Assembly: GCA_964485905.1 (NCBI GenBank)
Contig: CAZAJY010000006.1
Coordinates: forward strand, 1 to 40,289
Direction of reading: 5' to 3'
DNA: 40,289 nucleotides
Origin: CAIJXO01 sp964485905
GTDB taxonomy: Bacteria; Patescibacteriota; Minisyncoccia; Phycocordibacterales; GWA1-40-21
Positions 21,057 through 31,700 of this stretch are shown here, one piece after another. The notes beneath the pieces are model-generated. The model was not told the DNA's origin, made no database searches, and worked only from the letters and a program-made list of their open reading frames with translations. How positions within the stretch are numbered: position 1 is the stretch's first letter; each line of letters begins with the position of its first letter. The position numbers were made by a program, and so were the translations under genes.

Positions 21057-22499
21057 TTAATCCTTTCTTAAAAATAATGGGGTGTCAGGTACTTTATTAT
21101 TTTTAACCAAATCTTTTATTTTCTGTGAGGTCTCTGGCATAATTGGATTTAACATTCGGCCAATGGTATACAAGCGAATGACCAAATCTTTTATTATTTC
21201 TATCCCCTTCTCTTTTTCGGTCTTCACCAATTTAAATGGCTGTGTCTCCTGAATTAATTTATCGGCTTCGGCGATTTTCTGCCAAATCAAATCGGTAGCT
21301 TTTTGAATTTCAAATTTCTCCAACAAATCAAAAAACTCTTGAGGAATACTTTTTTCTGGCACAATAACTGATTCACTTAAATTAGTTTGTGCCATTTTCA
21401 TCACTCGGCTAGTTAAATTACCTAGGCCGTTAGCCAAATTAGCATTATAAGATTCTTTAAACATTTCCTCGGTCATTGGGCTATCTTCAAATGGACTAAT
21501 TTCTCTAGCAACGTAATATCGTAAGGCGTCAGTACCATATTTTTCTATAAAAAGTAATGGATCAATAACATTACCCAATGATTTACTCATTTTAATGCCA
21601 CCAGCTCCAGTCACAAAACCATCAATTACCACGGTCTTTGAATTAGGTAAGCCAGCAGCCATAAGCATCGCCTGCCACATCGCAGTCTGTTGTCGTAAAT
21701 TATCTTTACCACAATATTGCACCATACCACCAGTTTCCACCTGCCATTTATTAAATTTCTCCATATTGTCTGGCCAACCTATGGCTGAAATATAATTTAC
21801 TAGAGCGTCAAACCAAACATACATCACCTGATTATTATCTCCTGGGACCTCTATACCCCAAGGCATTTTTTCTTTCAAACGAGAAATACTAAAATCCTGT
21901 AGGCCTGCTTCCACAAAATTTTTAATTTCTTTAAATCTAAAATCAGGAATAACGAAGTTAGGATTTTTCTCATAATAAGCCAAAAGTGGTTTTTGGAATT
22001 CAGAAAATTTAAAGAAATAATTTTCTTCATCACGAATCTCTAAATCTTTATTGGGATGATCTGGGCACTTACCATCTACCAAATCAGAGTCAGTCTTTTC
22101 CAATTCACAACCAATACAATATTTGATTTGATAATTTTTTTTATAAATATAACCATTTTGATTACAGACTTTCCAAAATTCTTGAGCTGATTTTATATGA
22201 TGTTCATCGGTAGTCCTGATAAAATTTATATCGTTAGAAATATCTAACAATTTCATCAAATCTTTAAATTTATCAGCATAAACATCAACAAATTCCTGTG
22301 GGGTTTGATTATTTTCTAAAGCCTTTTGATAAATTTTTTGACCGTGTTCATCTGTACCAGTATTAAAAAATACTTCAAAACCAATGAGTTTCTTATAACG
22401 AGCAATAATATCAGCTCGCACAAATTCTAAAGCGTGGCCCATATGAGCCGACGCATTTACATAGGGCAAGGTTGTCGTAATATAAAAATTTTTGGACAT
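21057..22499 (-). CDS. metG: Methionyl-tRNA synthetase
   Basis: A 480-residue class I synthetase that charges tRNA-Met. Seen: HIGH-type motif HMGH (19-22) after LPYVNASA, a single zinc-knuckle region (CIGCELEKTDSDLVDGKCPDH), WFDALVNYISA, and KMSKS in GGIKMSKSLGNVID. The C-terminal helical anticodon-binding domain is present; the tRNA-binding EMAPII-like domain of longer MetRS is absent. It starts 3 bp after the AI-2E transporter stop and is followed by tatD, so the three are probably one transcript. Confidence 0.97.
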   Translation of the reverse strand: MSKNFYITTTLPYVNASAHMGHALEFVRADIIARYKKLIGFEVFFNTGTDEHGQKIYQKALENNQTPQEFVDVYADKFKDLMKLLDISNDINFIRTTDEHHIKSAQEFWKVCNQNGYIYKKNYQIKYCIGCELEKTDSDLVDGKCPDHPNKDLEIRDEENYFFKFSEFQKPLLAYYEKNPNFVIPDFRFKEIKNFVEAGLQDFSISRLKEKMPWGIEVPGDNNQVMYVWFDALVNYISAIGWPDNMEKFNKWQVETGGMVQYCGKDNLRQQTAMWQAMLMAAGLPNSKTVVIDGFVTGAGGIKMSKSLGNVIDPLLFIEKYGTDALRYYVAREISPFEDSPMTEEMFKESYNANLANGLGNLTSRVMKMAQTNLSESVIVPEKSIPQEFFDLLEKFEIQKATDLIWQKIAEADKLIQETQPFKLVKTEKEKGIEIIKDLVIRLYTIGRMLNPIMPETSQKIKDLVKNNKVPDTPLFLRKD

Positions 22500-22502
22500 A
22501 AT

Positions 22503-23645
22503 TTAAACCGTATGTTCCTGAATCCGATGTTCGGCCATGTTCTTATCTTTCTGAACATCATCAATAAATTCCATCAGGACTGAAGTAATTGGTACTGATA
22601 ATAAAATACCCAAAAAGCCAGCAAATTTGGCCCCAATAATCAAAGCCAAAATCACGACAATTGGTGAAACACCGACCACTTTTTTAACCACTAAGGGATA
22701 AATTAAATGATTCTCAAATTGTTGAATAATCACAAACAGACCCAAAACTAAAAATGCCATTGTCAGACCACCACCGGTAAAACCAAATAAAATAGCTGGA
22801 ATGGCTGATAAAATTGGTCCGAAATAAGGAATAATCTCTAAGGCTCCGGCCATGACGGCTAAAATCAAGGCATTTTGTATACCTAAAATCATTAGGCCGA
22901 GATAAACCAAAACACCCACCACAATTGCCAAAAGTAATTGTCCTTGCATCCAATAACCAATTTTTTGTTGAGATCTTTTCCACAAGTTAATAATGTAAGC
23001 TTCATGTCGGATTGGGGTGATAATTTTTAAAAACTTCTCTACCCCACCTTCTTGTACCGCCAAATAAAAAGATAAAACAATAATTAAGATAAAAGATAGG
23101 GCGCCACCAAAAATACCACTGGCAATATTTATCAAGCCACTAGAATCTTCGGCCGTCAGACTTTGAAAACGATTAATCAAATCACCAAAGACGGAGAGTT
23201 GAAGACCGCCAGAAGAGATGTCCCCAATAATTTGTTTGCTACTGTCCAAACCCACAGACAGGCCGGTAGTGATTTTATTGGTATCAGCCAATTTAACATC
23301 ATTTAAAGGATTCCAAAGGGTTAGGGAGTCTAAATATTTAGGCGCATTACTTAATAAATTAGAAGCTTCATTCAAAACTGAGGGGATGAAAAAATATAAT
23401 AAACCAGCAAAAATCAAGACTACGCCAATATAAGTAATAATGACAGAAAACAAACGATTAATCTTATAACGATGAAACCATTTAATTAGGGGTTCAATAG
23501 CTGAAGCAATAACAACGGCCGTTAAAACCACCAAAACTAGATCCAGTAATTGATAAAGCAAAAAAACAATCACCAAAACAATCAGGGTCTTAATAACAAT
23601 ACCTAAACTTATATTAACGTTAATATTTCGGTCCAATTTCTCCAT
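22503..23645 (-). CDS. AI-2E/PerM-family membrane transporter
   Basis: 380 residues from ATG 23645, with about seven or eight membrane segments and the family's C-terminal block (ALEIIPYFGPILSAIPAILFGF, VGVSPIVVILALIIGAKFAGFLGILLSVP). The family includes TqsA and Na+/H+ antiporter-like members; substrates are often unknown. The frame is open up to a GTG at 23666, but an extended -10 lies between that GTG and the ATG, so the ATG is the likely start. The upstream neighbour is the M16 peptidase. Confidence 0.88.
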   Translation of the reverse strand: MEKLDRNINVNISLGIVIKTLIVLVIVFLLYQLLDLVLVVLTAVVIASAIEPLIKWFHRYKINRLFSVIITYIGVVLIFAGLLYFFIPSVLNEASNLLSNAPKYLDSLTLWNPLNDVKLADTNKITTGLSVGLDSSKQIIGDISSGGLQLSVFGDLINRFQSLTAEDSSGLINIASGIFGGALSFILIIVLSFYLAVQEGGVEKFLKIITPIRHEAYIINLWKRSQQKIGYWMQGQLLLAIVVGVLVYLGLMILGIQNALILAVMAGALEIIPYFGPILSAIPAILFGFTGGGLTMAFLVLGLFVIIQQFENHLIYPLVVKKVVGVSPIVVILALIIGAKFAGFLGILLSVPITSVLMEFIDDVQKDKNMAEHRIQEHTV

Positions 23646-23651
23646 AGGAGT

Positions 23652-23657
23652 ATTATA
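23652..23657 (-). promoter_or_regulatory. Extended -10 of the AI-2E transporter gene (leaderless)
   Basis: On the minus strand, TATAAT preceded by TGC, ending 6 bp before ATG 23645. The -35 position is weak. This placement fixes the start codon and predicts a leaderless mRNA for the transporter-metG-tatD run. Confidence 0.6.
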
Positions 23658-23665
23658 GCATACCA

Positions 23666-24934
23666 CTAGAATTTTAAAATATCTTCAAACTCTGATTTAT
23701 TATCAAAGTGACTAACTAGGGCTAAATTTAGGCCTTGATTAATAAAGATCTCTTGAGCTAGAGCTCTAATCTGTTCTGCTGTTACTGATTCTATCTCGGC
23801 TTTTATCTCCTCTGGAGTTTTAATTTTCTCATTCATAATCTCCTGCCCACCGTAAAATTGAGCCAGAGAATTAGATGATTCCAAACCTAGGTACATAGTA
23901 CCTGCTAAATTTTGTTTTACTTTCTGTAATTCTTCCTTAGAAACTAACTCTGTCTTTAGTTTGTTAAATTCGGATAGAAGAACAGAAACAACTTCTTTTA
24001 CTCTTCTATTATCCACCCCAGCGCTAATAGTAAAAAGCCCATGATCAGTAAAAGCATCTTGATCGGCATGAACATAATAACAAACACCCATTTCATCTCT
24101 TAATTTCTTAAATAAACGGGAACTCATTCCAGCATCTAGGATACCAACTAAAACATCCATTACTTTTCCTCTTTTATCATAAATATCAAAAGTCCTAACA
24201 CCAAGAATTAAGTGGGCTTGATCAGTTTCTTTTTTAAATAAGAGAATTTCCGGCTTAATTTGTTCTTCTTTTACTTTTTTCTTAGTTCCCTTCTCTGATT
24301 TTGGCATCTTGGAAAAAATCTTCTTAACATCTTCTAAGACTTTTTTCTCTTCAAAATTACCGGCAATAACAACAGTAGTAGCAGAGGGGGTATAAAATTT
24401 ATTCCGGTAGGCAACGAAATCTTCTCTAGTCATCTGCTTAATATTTTCTTTCGGACCAGCGATATCCCAGCCGGCCGGTTGATGACCATAAACTAATTCC
24501 ATAATTAAATTTTGAACTTTCCGCTGAGGTAAATCTTCATACATATTTATTTCCTCAATAATTACCCCCTTTTCTTTTTCCAATTCTTTCTCGTCCAAAA
24601 GTGGGTGTAAATACATATCAGAAATAATATCTAGTAATTTATCAACATTTTCATATTGAGCCTTAGCATAATAACCAGTATATTCCTGAGAGGTAAAAGC
24701 ATTGTAACGAGAACCAAGATTATCTAGTTCGGTACTGATATCAGAATTGCTTGGTCTTTTTATTGTTCCTTTAAAACACATATGCTCCAAAAAATGTGAA
24801 ATGCCATTATTTTCCTTGGTCTCATATTTTGACCCGGCTTCCACCAAGACAAAAACTGTCACCGTCGGATTATCCTTCATCGGCACGGTAATGACCCGCA
24901 AGCCATTATCTAAAATAGTTTTTATATATTTCAT
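23666..24934 (-). CDS. M16-family zinc peptidase
   Basis: A 422-residue pitrilysin/processing-peptidase-like protein. The inverted zinc motif HFLEH (47-51) and the distal Glu in EKGVIIEEINMYED are present, so it should be active. The second half (LILGVRTF, MSSRLFKKLRDEMGVCYYVHA) is the second M16 fold with the R/Y substrate-binding segment. No signal peptide, so it is probably cytoplasmic. It starts 1 bp after the glycyl-tRNA synthetase stop. Confidence 0.93.
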   Translation of the reverse strand: MKYIKTILDNGLRVITVPMKDNPTVTVFVLVEAGSKYETKENNGISHFLEHMCFKGTIKRPSNSDISTELDNLGSRYNAFTSQEYTGYYAKAQYENVDKLLDIISDMYLHPLLDEKELEKEKGVIIEEINMYEDLPQRKVQNLIMELVYGHQPAGWDIAGPKENIKQMTREDFVAYRNKFYTPSATTVVIAGNFEEKKVLEDVKKIFSKMPKSEKGTKKKVKEEQIKPEILLFKKETDQAHLILGVRTFDIYDKRGKVMDVLVGILDAGMSSRLFKKLRDEMGVCYYVHADQDAFTDHGLFTISAGVDNRRVKEVVSVLLSEFNKLKTELVSKEELQKVKQNLAGTMYLGLESSNSLAQFYGGQEIMNEKIKTPEEIKAEIESVTAEQIRALAQEIFINQGLNLALVSHFDNKSEFEDILKF

Positions 24935-26179
24935 CTATTGTAACTTAGTCTTTAAATAACTAATTAATTCTTTAACCGTAATTCGTTCCTGCTGGCCGGT
25001 ATCACGATCGCGCACAGTTACAGTATTATCCTTCTCAACCGTATCAAAATCTACGGTGACACAAAATGGTGTACCAATTTCATCCTGCCGACGATAACGC
25101 TTCCCCACATTACCATTATCGTCAAACATCACAGCTCCAAATTCTTTTTTCAAATCTTTATAAATTTCTCTAGCTTTTTCTACTAAAATTTCTTTATTTT
25201 TTAATAGTGGAAAAACAGCAATTTTCACTGGCGCAATTTTAGGAACAAATTTTAGATAAACTCGAATTTCATCATTCATTTTATCTTCCGTATAAGCATC
25301 AGATAAAATTGCTAAAACGGTTCGGTCTAGACCAAAAGATGGCTCAATGCAATGGGGAATAAATTTTTTCTTTGTGTCTTCATCTAAATAAGATAGGTCC
25401 ACCCCACTTTCTTTGGAATGCTGGCCTAAATCATAATCGGTACGATAAGCCAGTCCATAAAGCTCTGATCGGCCAAAAGGAAATTCAAATTCAAAGTCAA
25501 TTGTTCGCTTAGAATAGAACGCTCTATCAGCATCTGGAATCTCATGTTCATAAACATGTTCTTTTCTTAAACCAATTTCTGAAGTCCAATCAAGCATTTC
25601 TTTTCGAAAATGTTCAAAAGTCTTCTCCCAAATACTAGATTCAATTAAATATTCGATCTCCATCTGTTCAAATTCTCGTGATCGAAAAGTAAAGTCTCGT
25701 GGGGCGATTTCATTCCGAAAAGCTTTACCAATTTGAGCCATACCAAAGGGTAATTTAGGATGAAAAGAATCTACAATATTTTTAAAATTAACAAACATCC
25801 CTTGAGCTGTTTCTGGTCGTAAATAAGATATAGTGACATCTTCTTTTTTCGCACCCACCTCTGTCTTTAACATAGTATTAAATTTCTTACCATCTAAGGG
25901 ATCAGCAAAATTTGCCACATGACCCGTCGCTTGCCAAACTTTTTGATTCATCAAAATTGCTGCATCTACTCCATACATATCTTCACGTTCTGTCACAAAT
26001 TTATTCCACCATAAATTTCTAATATTATTTTTTAAAGCCACACCCAAAGAGCCGTAATCCCAAGTCCCAGATAAACCACCGTAAATCTCCGAACCTTGAT
26101 AAATAAATCCCCTTCTTTTACACAAAGAGACTATTTTCTCCATTAAATCACTATTCTTTTCTTCTTTTTTCTTGATCAT
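24935..26179 (-). CDS. glyQS: Glycyl-tRNA synthetase (single-chain, alpha2 type)
   Basis: A 414-residue class II synthetase. Seen: MEKIVSLCKRRGFIYQGSEIYGGLSGTWDYG split across the N terminus, motif 2 in FRNEIAPRDFTFRSREFEQMEIEY, motif 3 in HCIEPSFGLDRTVLAIL, and a C-terminal anticodon-binding domain (KIAVFPLLKN, GNVGKRYRRQDEIGTPFCVTVD). This is the dimeric form, not the alpha2beta2 GlyQ/GlyS pair. It starts at ATG 26179 just behind its promoter; M13 is an unlikely alternative. Confidence 0.96.
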   Translation of the reverse strand: MIKKKEEKNSDLMEKIVSLCKRRGFIYQGSEIYGGLSGTWDYGSLGVALKNNIRNLWWNKFVTEREDMYGVDAAILMNQKVWQATGHVANFADPLDGKKFNTMLKTEVGAKKEDVTISYLRPETAQGMFVNFKNIVDSFHPKLPFGMAQIGKAFRNEIAPRDFTFRSREFEQMEIEYLIESSIWEKTFEHFRKEMLDWTSEIGLRKEHVYEHEIPDADRAFYSKRTIDFEFEFPFGRSELYGLAYRTDYDLGQHSKESGVDLSYLDEDTKKKFIPHCIEPSFGLDRTVLAILSDAYTEDKMNDEIRVYLKFVPKIAPVKIAVFPLLKNKEILVEKAREIYKDLKKEFGAVMFDDNGNVGKRYRRQDEIGTPFCVTVDFDTVEKDNTVTVRDRDTGQQERITVKELISYLKTKLQ

Positions 26180-26185
26180 AAAGAC

Positions 26186-26213
26186 AGTATATCTAATTAA
26201 AATCTTTTAACAA
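26186..26213 (-). promoter_or_regulatory. Promoter of glycyl-tRNA synthetase (leaderless)
   Basis: On the minus strand, -35 TTGTTA (26208-26213), a 16-bp spacer and -10 TATACT (26186-26191), which ends 6 bp before the ATG. The -35 box touches the stop region of the upstream gene. Confidence 0.7.
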
Positions 26214-28151
26214 CTACTGAATGACCTTACCTCCTTCATTTCGAAAATATGGATCATTACTCAAGTCTGTATTCAAAGCCGAAAAAGAATCCGTCACTTC
26301 AGTCAAAGTAAAAACATCTCTTGCACTTAAAGACGCTTCGCCAATCAAACTAGGCGATGTCCCAATTTGATCAACACTTGGTAAAAGGGAAATTTGAAAA
26401 GAAACTTCTTTAGCCGATGAAATAGTTCCTGCCCCAGCCGAAATATTACCAACATTCCAAGAAACTAGCCCGGTACCTTCATCATAATTTATATTTTCCT
26501 GTGTTGGACTAACTTTTGATAACCATTTAACATAGGGTGGCAAAGTAGCATTAACGCGAACATTATTTAAATTATTAAGAGGATTAGTAATTGTCCAAGT
26601 AATTGTATAGGTAGTTTCTGTTTCCGCCTTGGGTGGAATAGGTCCAGAATTTTGAAAAGGTCCAATATAATATAAAATCTTGGCAAACATCTGAGCATCA
26701 GAAGTAATTTTTATCTTTCGTGAATCAGAGAAAAGAACATCCTCTTCCCCATTTTCAAAATCTATACGCCGACCTGAAACAGAAAAATCTAATGTGATCG
26801 TCGGATTACTTAAACTTAAGCCCGTCACAGAACCCGCACTAAAACTACTAAAACTAAATCGACTACTTCCAGATTGTCCGGGTTCCAAATTAGCTAAATT
26901 TGAATCCGTCATTTTATCGAAAATAATCGTATTATCAACTGAACGATAATAACCACCGTTAACTTGAATTGATGATTTATTAACGGAATTACCATTTATT
27001 CGAACTATAATTGAAACATCTGATACCTCATAAGATAAATTATTCCTCCACTTAATAACAGCATCAACTTTATTTCCAGCCCTAGAAACATATTCATTAG
27101 ACTCTAAACCATTTAGAGAAATATCAGCGCTGACAAAAGGACGGCGAATTGTTACTGAAGAAAAATATGTAGTTAATGGTAAATCTAGAGACAAATTATC
27201 AACTGAAGATTGCGGACCAAGGCTAAAATTAAATCCTCTTTCTTCACCTTCTTGGCCATTTAAAGCACCTGAAAATTTTATCGTTCGTTTTGCACCCGGT
27301 TCCAAATCTCCGATTAACCAAAGGTTATTCTTAGAGAAAAACTTAGGATTAGATTCGCTAAAAATAAAACCAAATGGATAATCCACCTTTAATAATAAAT
27401 TCTTCATTAAAGTTGGAGAATTAGAAGTGATATCTACCGTGAAATTAACCGTCTGATTAGTATTAACTTCAGTTGGCCCGGTAATCACAATACTAACAGG
27501 CGACGAACTAATAAGAACAGAGACGACTTTAGTTTTATTAAATAAAGAATTTGAACCAGCAACTTTATATTCCAAAGTAATAGTTATCTCTTTCTTTTCA
27601 TTCTCGTTACCTAATAAAATAATTGATTTATTTTTCTTCAAGCTTTGATTGGGTAAAATATCTCCTAAAAATTCTTGTATGCGCTTAGCTGAGACTGAAG
27701 GGTCATCAACTTGTTTTGCTCCTAAAGGAAAAGTAATCCCCATATCAACATCTGATAAGGTGACATTATTTTTATTTTTAATTTCTACTTCAAAAGGCCA
27801 AACTTCCCCACCAGTAATAGAAATGGGTGCCTTTATCGTCACTTCAATATTATCACCCGATACTAGATTTCCTCCAACCCAAAAATTATAAATAACAACT
27901 AGCAGAGCAACAATAAAGAAGATAGCTGAACCGATAAGGATCTTCATTGCCAAAGAAGTTGACTTTGGACTTTTGGATGTGCCACTAAAAACTTCATTGC
28001 CAACCTTAAATTCATTATCATCCCAATTTTGATTTATTTTATTTTCATGCTCCGGCAATTCATGCCTAGTAGTTCGATTGGGAACCTTATCACCCATTGA
28101 ATCCAGCACTTTTTCTAATTGACTTATTTTACTTTTAGAATCTTCGTACAT
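26214..28151 (-). CDS. Membrane-anchored protein with repeated beta-sandwich domains
   Basis: A 645-residue protein of unknown function. Residues 1-65 are charged and cytoplasmic, 70-91 form one membrane segment (ILIGSAIFFIVALLVVIYNF), and the remaining ~550 residues are outside. The outside part looks like several CARDB/DUF11-like beta-sandwich domains (PFEVEIKNKNNVTLSDVDM, TVNFTVDITSNSPTLMKNLLL, TYTITWTITNPLNNLNNVRV). It is rich in Asn and Ser, with no Cys in the outer part. A surface or envelope role is likely. Same strand as recO upstream and glycyl-tRNA synthetase downstream. Confidence 0.7.
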   Translation of the reverse strand: MYEDSKSKISQLEKVLDSMGDKVPNRTTRHELPEHENKINQNWDDNEFKVGNEVFSGTSKSPKSTSLAMKILIGSAIFFIVALLVVIYNFWVGGNLVSGDNIEVTIKAPISITGGEVWPFEVEIKNKNNVTLSDVDMGITFPLGAKQVDDPSVSAKRIQEFLGDILPNQSLKKNKSIILLGNENEKKEITITLEYKVAGSNSLFNKTKVVSVLISSSPVSIVITGPTEVNTNQTVNFTVDITSNSPTLMKNLLLKVDYPFGFIFSESNPKFFSKNNLWLIGDLEPGAKRTIKFSGALNGQEGEERGFNFSLGPQSSVDNLSLDLPLTTYFSSVTIRRPFVSADISLNGLESNEYVSRAGNKVDAVIKWRNNLSYEVSDVSIIVRINGNSVNKSSIQVNGGYYRSVDNTIIFDKMTDSNLANLEPGQSGSSRFSFSSFSAGSVTGLSLSNPTITLDFSVSGRRIDFENGEEDVLFSDSRKIKITSDAQMFAKILYYIGPFQNSGPIPPKAETETTYTITWTITNPLNNLNNVRVNATLPPYVKWLSKVSPTQENINYDEGTGLVSWNVGNISAGAGTISSAKEVSFQISLLPSVDQIGTSPSLIGEASLSARDVFTLTEVTDSFSALNTDLSNDPYFRNEGGKVIQ

Positions 28152-28166
28152 AAAATTATGCTATTT

Positions 28167-28172
28167 ATTATA
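28167..28172 (-). promoter_or_regulatory. Extended -10 upstream of the beta-sandwich protein gene
   Basis: On the minus strand, TATAAT preceded by TGT, ending 15 bp before ATG 28151. The predicted leader is about 8 nt. The -35 position is weak. Confidence 0.5.
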
Positions 28173-28183
28173 ACATATTTACC

Positions 28184-28774
28184 CTACAAATGCGTTTCGT
28201 GGAGGGATTTGTTGATTTCAAGAATAGCGCGAGATTTCAGAGTAGACATAATGATCAATAATTCTGCAGTAAAATAAGGTGAGGTGGTAAATTGATCAAA
28301 ATCACCTAATTTTCCAATATAACCAAGGGCTGATAAAATTCGCAAAGCCAAAATACATTCGAAGTCTTCAAGTTTAGTATCAAGGTTCAACTTTGACATT
28401 TCTAGACTGTCTAAAAAAATTATTCCCTCTTTTAAATATTGAAAAAGCAGATCGTTTTTTTCTTCCCCATGAAGAAGGCGTAAAAGAAGAGAGAAGATAC
28501 GAGATAATAGTGACAGTTTAATTGTATCTTTTAAAATTAACTTCTTTTCAGCACTAGTCAACCGCCATAGTTCCCGCCCACGAACCACTGAAAAATAACT
28601 TAGTGAAAAATCAGCTAGAGAATAACGTAATTTGGATTTTAAATGTCGTACCCCCTGCCCCGCAACTTTTATAAGACCGAATTGTTCAGTAAAAACAAAA
28701 AAATATTTATTAGCCTCGCCAAAATCCGCACTTCTTAATATAAATCCTTCCGTATTGTAAATAGTATGAGACAT
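28184..28774 (-). CDS. recO: DNA repair protein RecO
   Basis: A 196-residue RecO: N-terminal OB fold (YNTEGFILRSADFGEANKYFFVFTEQFG, KVAGQGVRHLKSKLRYSLADF) followed by the helical domain (LEDFECILALRILSALGYIG). RecO loads RecA onto SSB-coated DNA with RecR. It is shorter than the usual ~240 residues, and the C-terminal four-cysteine zinc site of many RecO proteins is not visible. The start codon directly follows the ileS stop, so the two are coupled. Confidence 0.88.
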   Translation of the reverse strand: MSHTIYNTEGFILRSADFGEANKYFFVFTEQFGLIKVAGQGVRHLKSKLRYSLADFSLSYFSVVRGRELWRLTSAEKKLILKDTIKLSLLSRIFSLLLRLLHGEEKNDLLFQYLKEGIIFLDSLEMSKLNLDTKLEDFECILALRILSALGYIGKLGDFDQFTTSPYFTAELLIIMSTLKSRAILEINKSLHETHL

Positions 28775-31700
28775 TTATTTAACAATTCGCAATTCAAAAA
28801 CTAAATCATCAATTTTAATTACCGTTCCATTTTCAATTTCCTCAGAAATAATATTTCTTAATAAAGTAGTCTTTTTGATATCTGTTTCAAACTTTTTAAT
28901 TAAATCTTTACCTTTTTGATCAGTTTTGATTTTTAAATTTACTATATCAGATGGATTTAATTTTTCCTGTTTTCTTAATTCTTGAATTGCCCTAGTCAAC
29001 TCCCTAATATTTCCCTCTTCTTTCAATTCTGGCGTGATTTCCAAATCCAATTCCACTTCCGTGGTTAGACCCTCATCGGCAAGCACTTCTTTTACATTCA
29101 CCTCGTCTTTTATCAATTCAAAATATCTTTCTTTTTCTACTTCTGACCATTTTGCATTTTGATTTTTGATCTTTAGTTTTGCTAATGGCTGTCTCACCTT
29201 TATCCCCGACTTAGCTCGTGATTCCAAACCAAAAGAAACTATTTTTCTCACTTCAGCCATATCGACAATAATCTTTCCTTCGGCTTCAGATAATTTATTA
29301 ATTTCTGGCCAAGAGGCAAGGTGAATGCTTTCTAAACCAACCAGTGATTTAACTTTCTGATATAATTCTTCGGCATAAAAAGGCATAATAGGAGCCATTA
29401 TTTTAGATAATTCTTCTAAAAGATATCGCGTTGTTTCAATCGCCTGATTTTTATCCTTTACATTATCACTTTTAAATCTATCTCTTGAGCGTCGTAAATA
29501 CCAAGTAGATAGATCTTCAATAAAATCAGCGATTGGTCTAGTTGCTCGGTCTAATTCATATTTATCAATAGCTTGAGTTACTTCCCAAATTATTTTATTA
29601 AGTAAAGCTAAAATCCATTGATCAAGAATATTTTCCGAATTTGGAATAAAATTTTTAACTGGTGCGGAAATATTTTGACTATATAAAGAATAAAAAGAAT
29701 AAACATTATCCAAGCGCATTAAGACTTTCTTCATGGTCTCATCTACTCCAGCTTCGGAAAAGCACAAATCCTCTGCTTTTACTACGGGAGAAGACAATAA
29801 ATAATAACGTAAAACATCAGCGCCAAATTTATTCACTACCAGCATAGGATCTGGATAATTTTTCAAACTTTTAGACATTTTCTTACCATCTTGGGTCAGA
29901 ATAATTCCATTTACAATTACATTTTTAAAGGAAGATTCACCAAATAAAGCCGTTGACAAAACAAGCATTGAATAAAACCAGCCCCGAGTCTGATCTAAAC
30001 CTTCACCAATAAATTCCGCTGGAAAACCAATTGGCTTTCTAAATAAGCCAGGGGCAGGATTAAATTTATCCAAATTTTCAAACGGATAATGTGATTGAGA
30101 AAAAGGCATGGAACCACTTTCAAACCAACAATCAAAAACTTCTGGTACCCGTTTCATCTTTCCGCCACAGGAACAATTAAAAGTGATTTCATCGATATAA
30201 GGACGATGCAAATCCAATTCATATTTATGATTATGAGGAATTGGGGCAAAATTTAATTCTCTGATTTCTGCTGGCTTCATAAAATCATGTCCTATTTTTA
30301 CAGCCAAAGTCTGGTCTTCAGTTAAACCCCCAACCGCCGTAATTAATAACCACAGCGGAGAATTGTGAGAAACGATCAAAATATTCTTTCCTTGATTCTG
30401 TTCATTAATCTCTGCTAAACAAGCCATCATTCGATCTCGAATATCATGATAATTTTCTCCACCTACTGGTCTTTTAGTAAACTTTTCTTCACGTTTAGCA
30501 AAAAATCTTTGATATTCAGCATCTGTCTTTCCATCAAATTCACCTCCTCGTGCTTCATATAGGCGATCATCAGTAATAATTTGTTCAACTGGTATGCCAA
30601 TTTCTGTCGCAATGATCTTCGCCGTTTCTTGTGTCCGAATAATTGGTGAAGCATAAATTTTATCAATCTTTTTACCCCTTAAATTCTTCCCGACCTGTAA
30701 AGATTGTTGCCGACCCAAATCGGTCAAATGATGGGGTGTTTTGATATTAGAACTCAGGACACCTAAAATTACATTATCAGCTTCACCGTGGCGAACTACA
30801 AAAAAATTATTTCGGCCACCAGTTTTTTTCTTTAAATCTTCTACTGAACCAATAAACTCTCTCTTATCACATTTATCACAAATCCAAACTGGTAAAGGCG
30901 CACCCCAATAACGAGAGCGAGAAATTGCCCAGTCGCGTGCTCCTTCTAACCATTTACCGAAACGACCTTCTTTAATATCAGCGGGTACCCAATTTATTTT
31001 TTTATTAGCTCCAACTAATTCATCACGAAATTTAGTTACAGATACAAACCAAGATGATGAAGCATAATTTAAAAGTGGAGTTTCACAACGCCAACAGTGA
31101 GGATAAGGATGGATCATCTTTTCTTTGGACAAAATTGTTCCCTTACTTGCCAAATATTTTATTACTAAAATATCAGCTGACTGATGATCTTGTCCTTTTT
31201 CTTTATCATCTCGCGGTTTAACATCAATACCAGCAAAGTCTTTTACTTCCGATTTAAATTTTCCATTAGTCCCGACATGCTGAATAAAAGGTAAATTTTT
31301 CTCTTGACCAAGTTTCATATCATCTTCACCAAAAGCTGGTGCAATATGAACAATCCCCGTCCCGTCTTCTGTCGTCACAAAATTGGCACCATAAACCTTA
31401 AAACCATTTTCAATATTTTTTGTACTTTTATTATTATAATAATCAAAAACTGACTTATAAGATTTCCCAATAACTTTTTCACCTTTGAATTCCTCAACGA
31501 TAGCATAGTTATCTTTAATAACAGTCAGGCGTGATTTCGCCAAGATATAATTTTCACCAGACGGCATTACTTTTATTTTCACATAATCAATATCTGCCCC
31601 CACAGCTAAAGCCACATTTCCTGGTAAGGTCCATGGTGTTGTCGTCCAAGCAAGAAAATAAGTATTTGGTTCTCCAATAATGGCAAATTTTATTGTCACC

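Noticed and set aside
30463..30666. Minus-strand ORF in another frame within ileS
   Set aside because: It lies in the phosphatase insertion but the ileS frame explains it with all catalytic motifs; it is a shadow.
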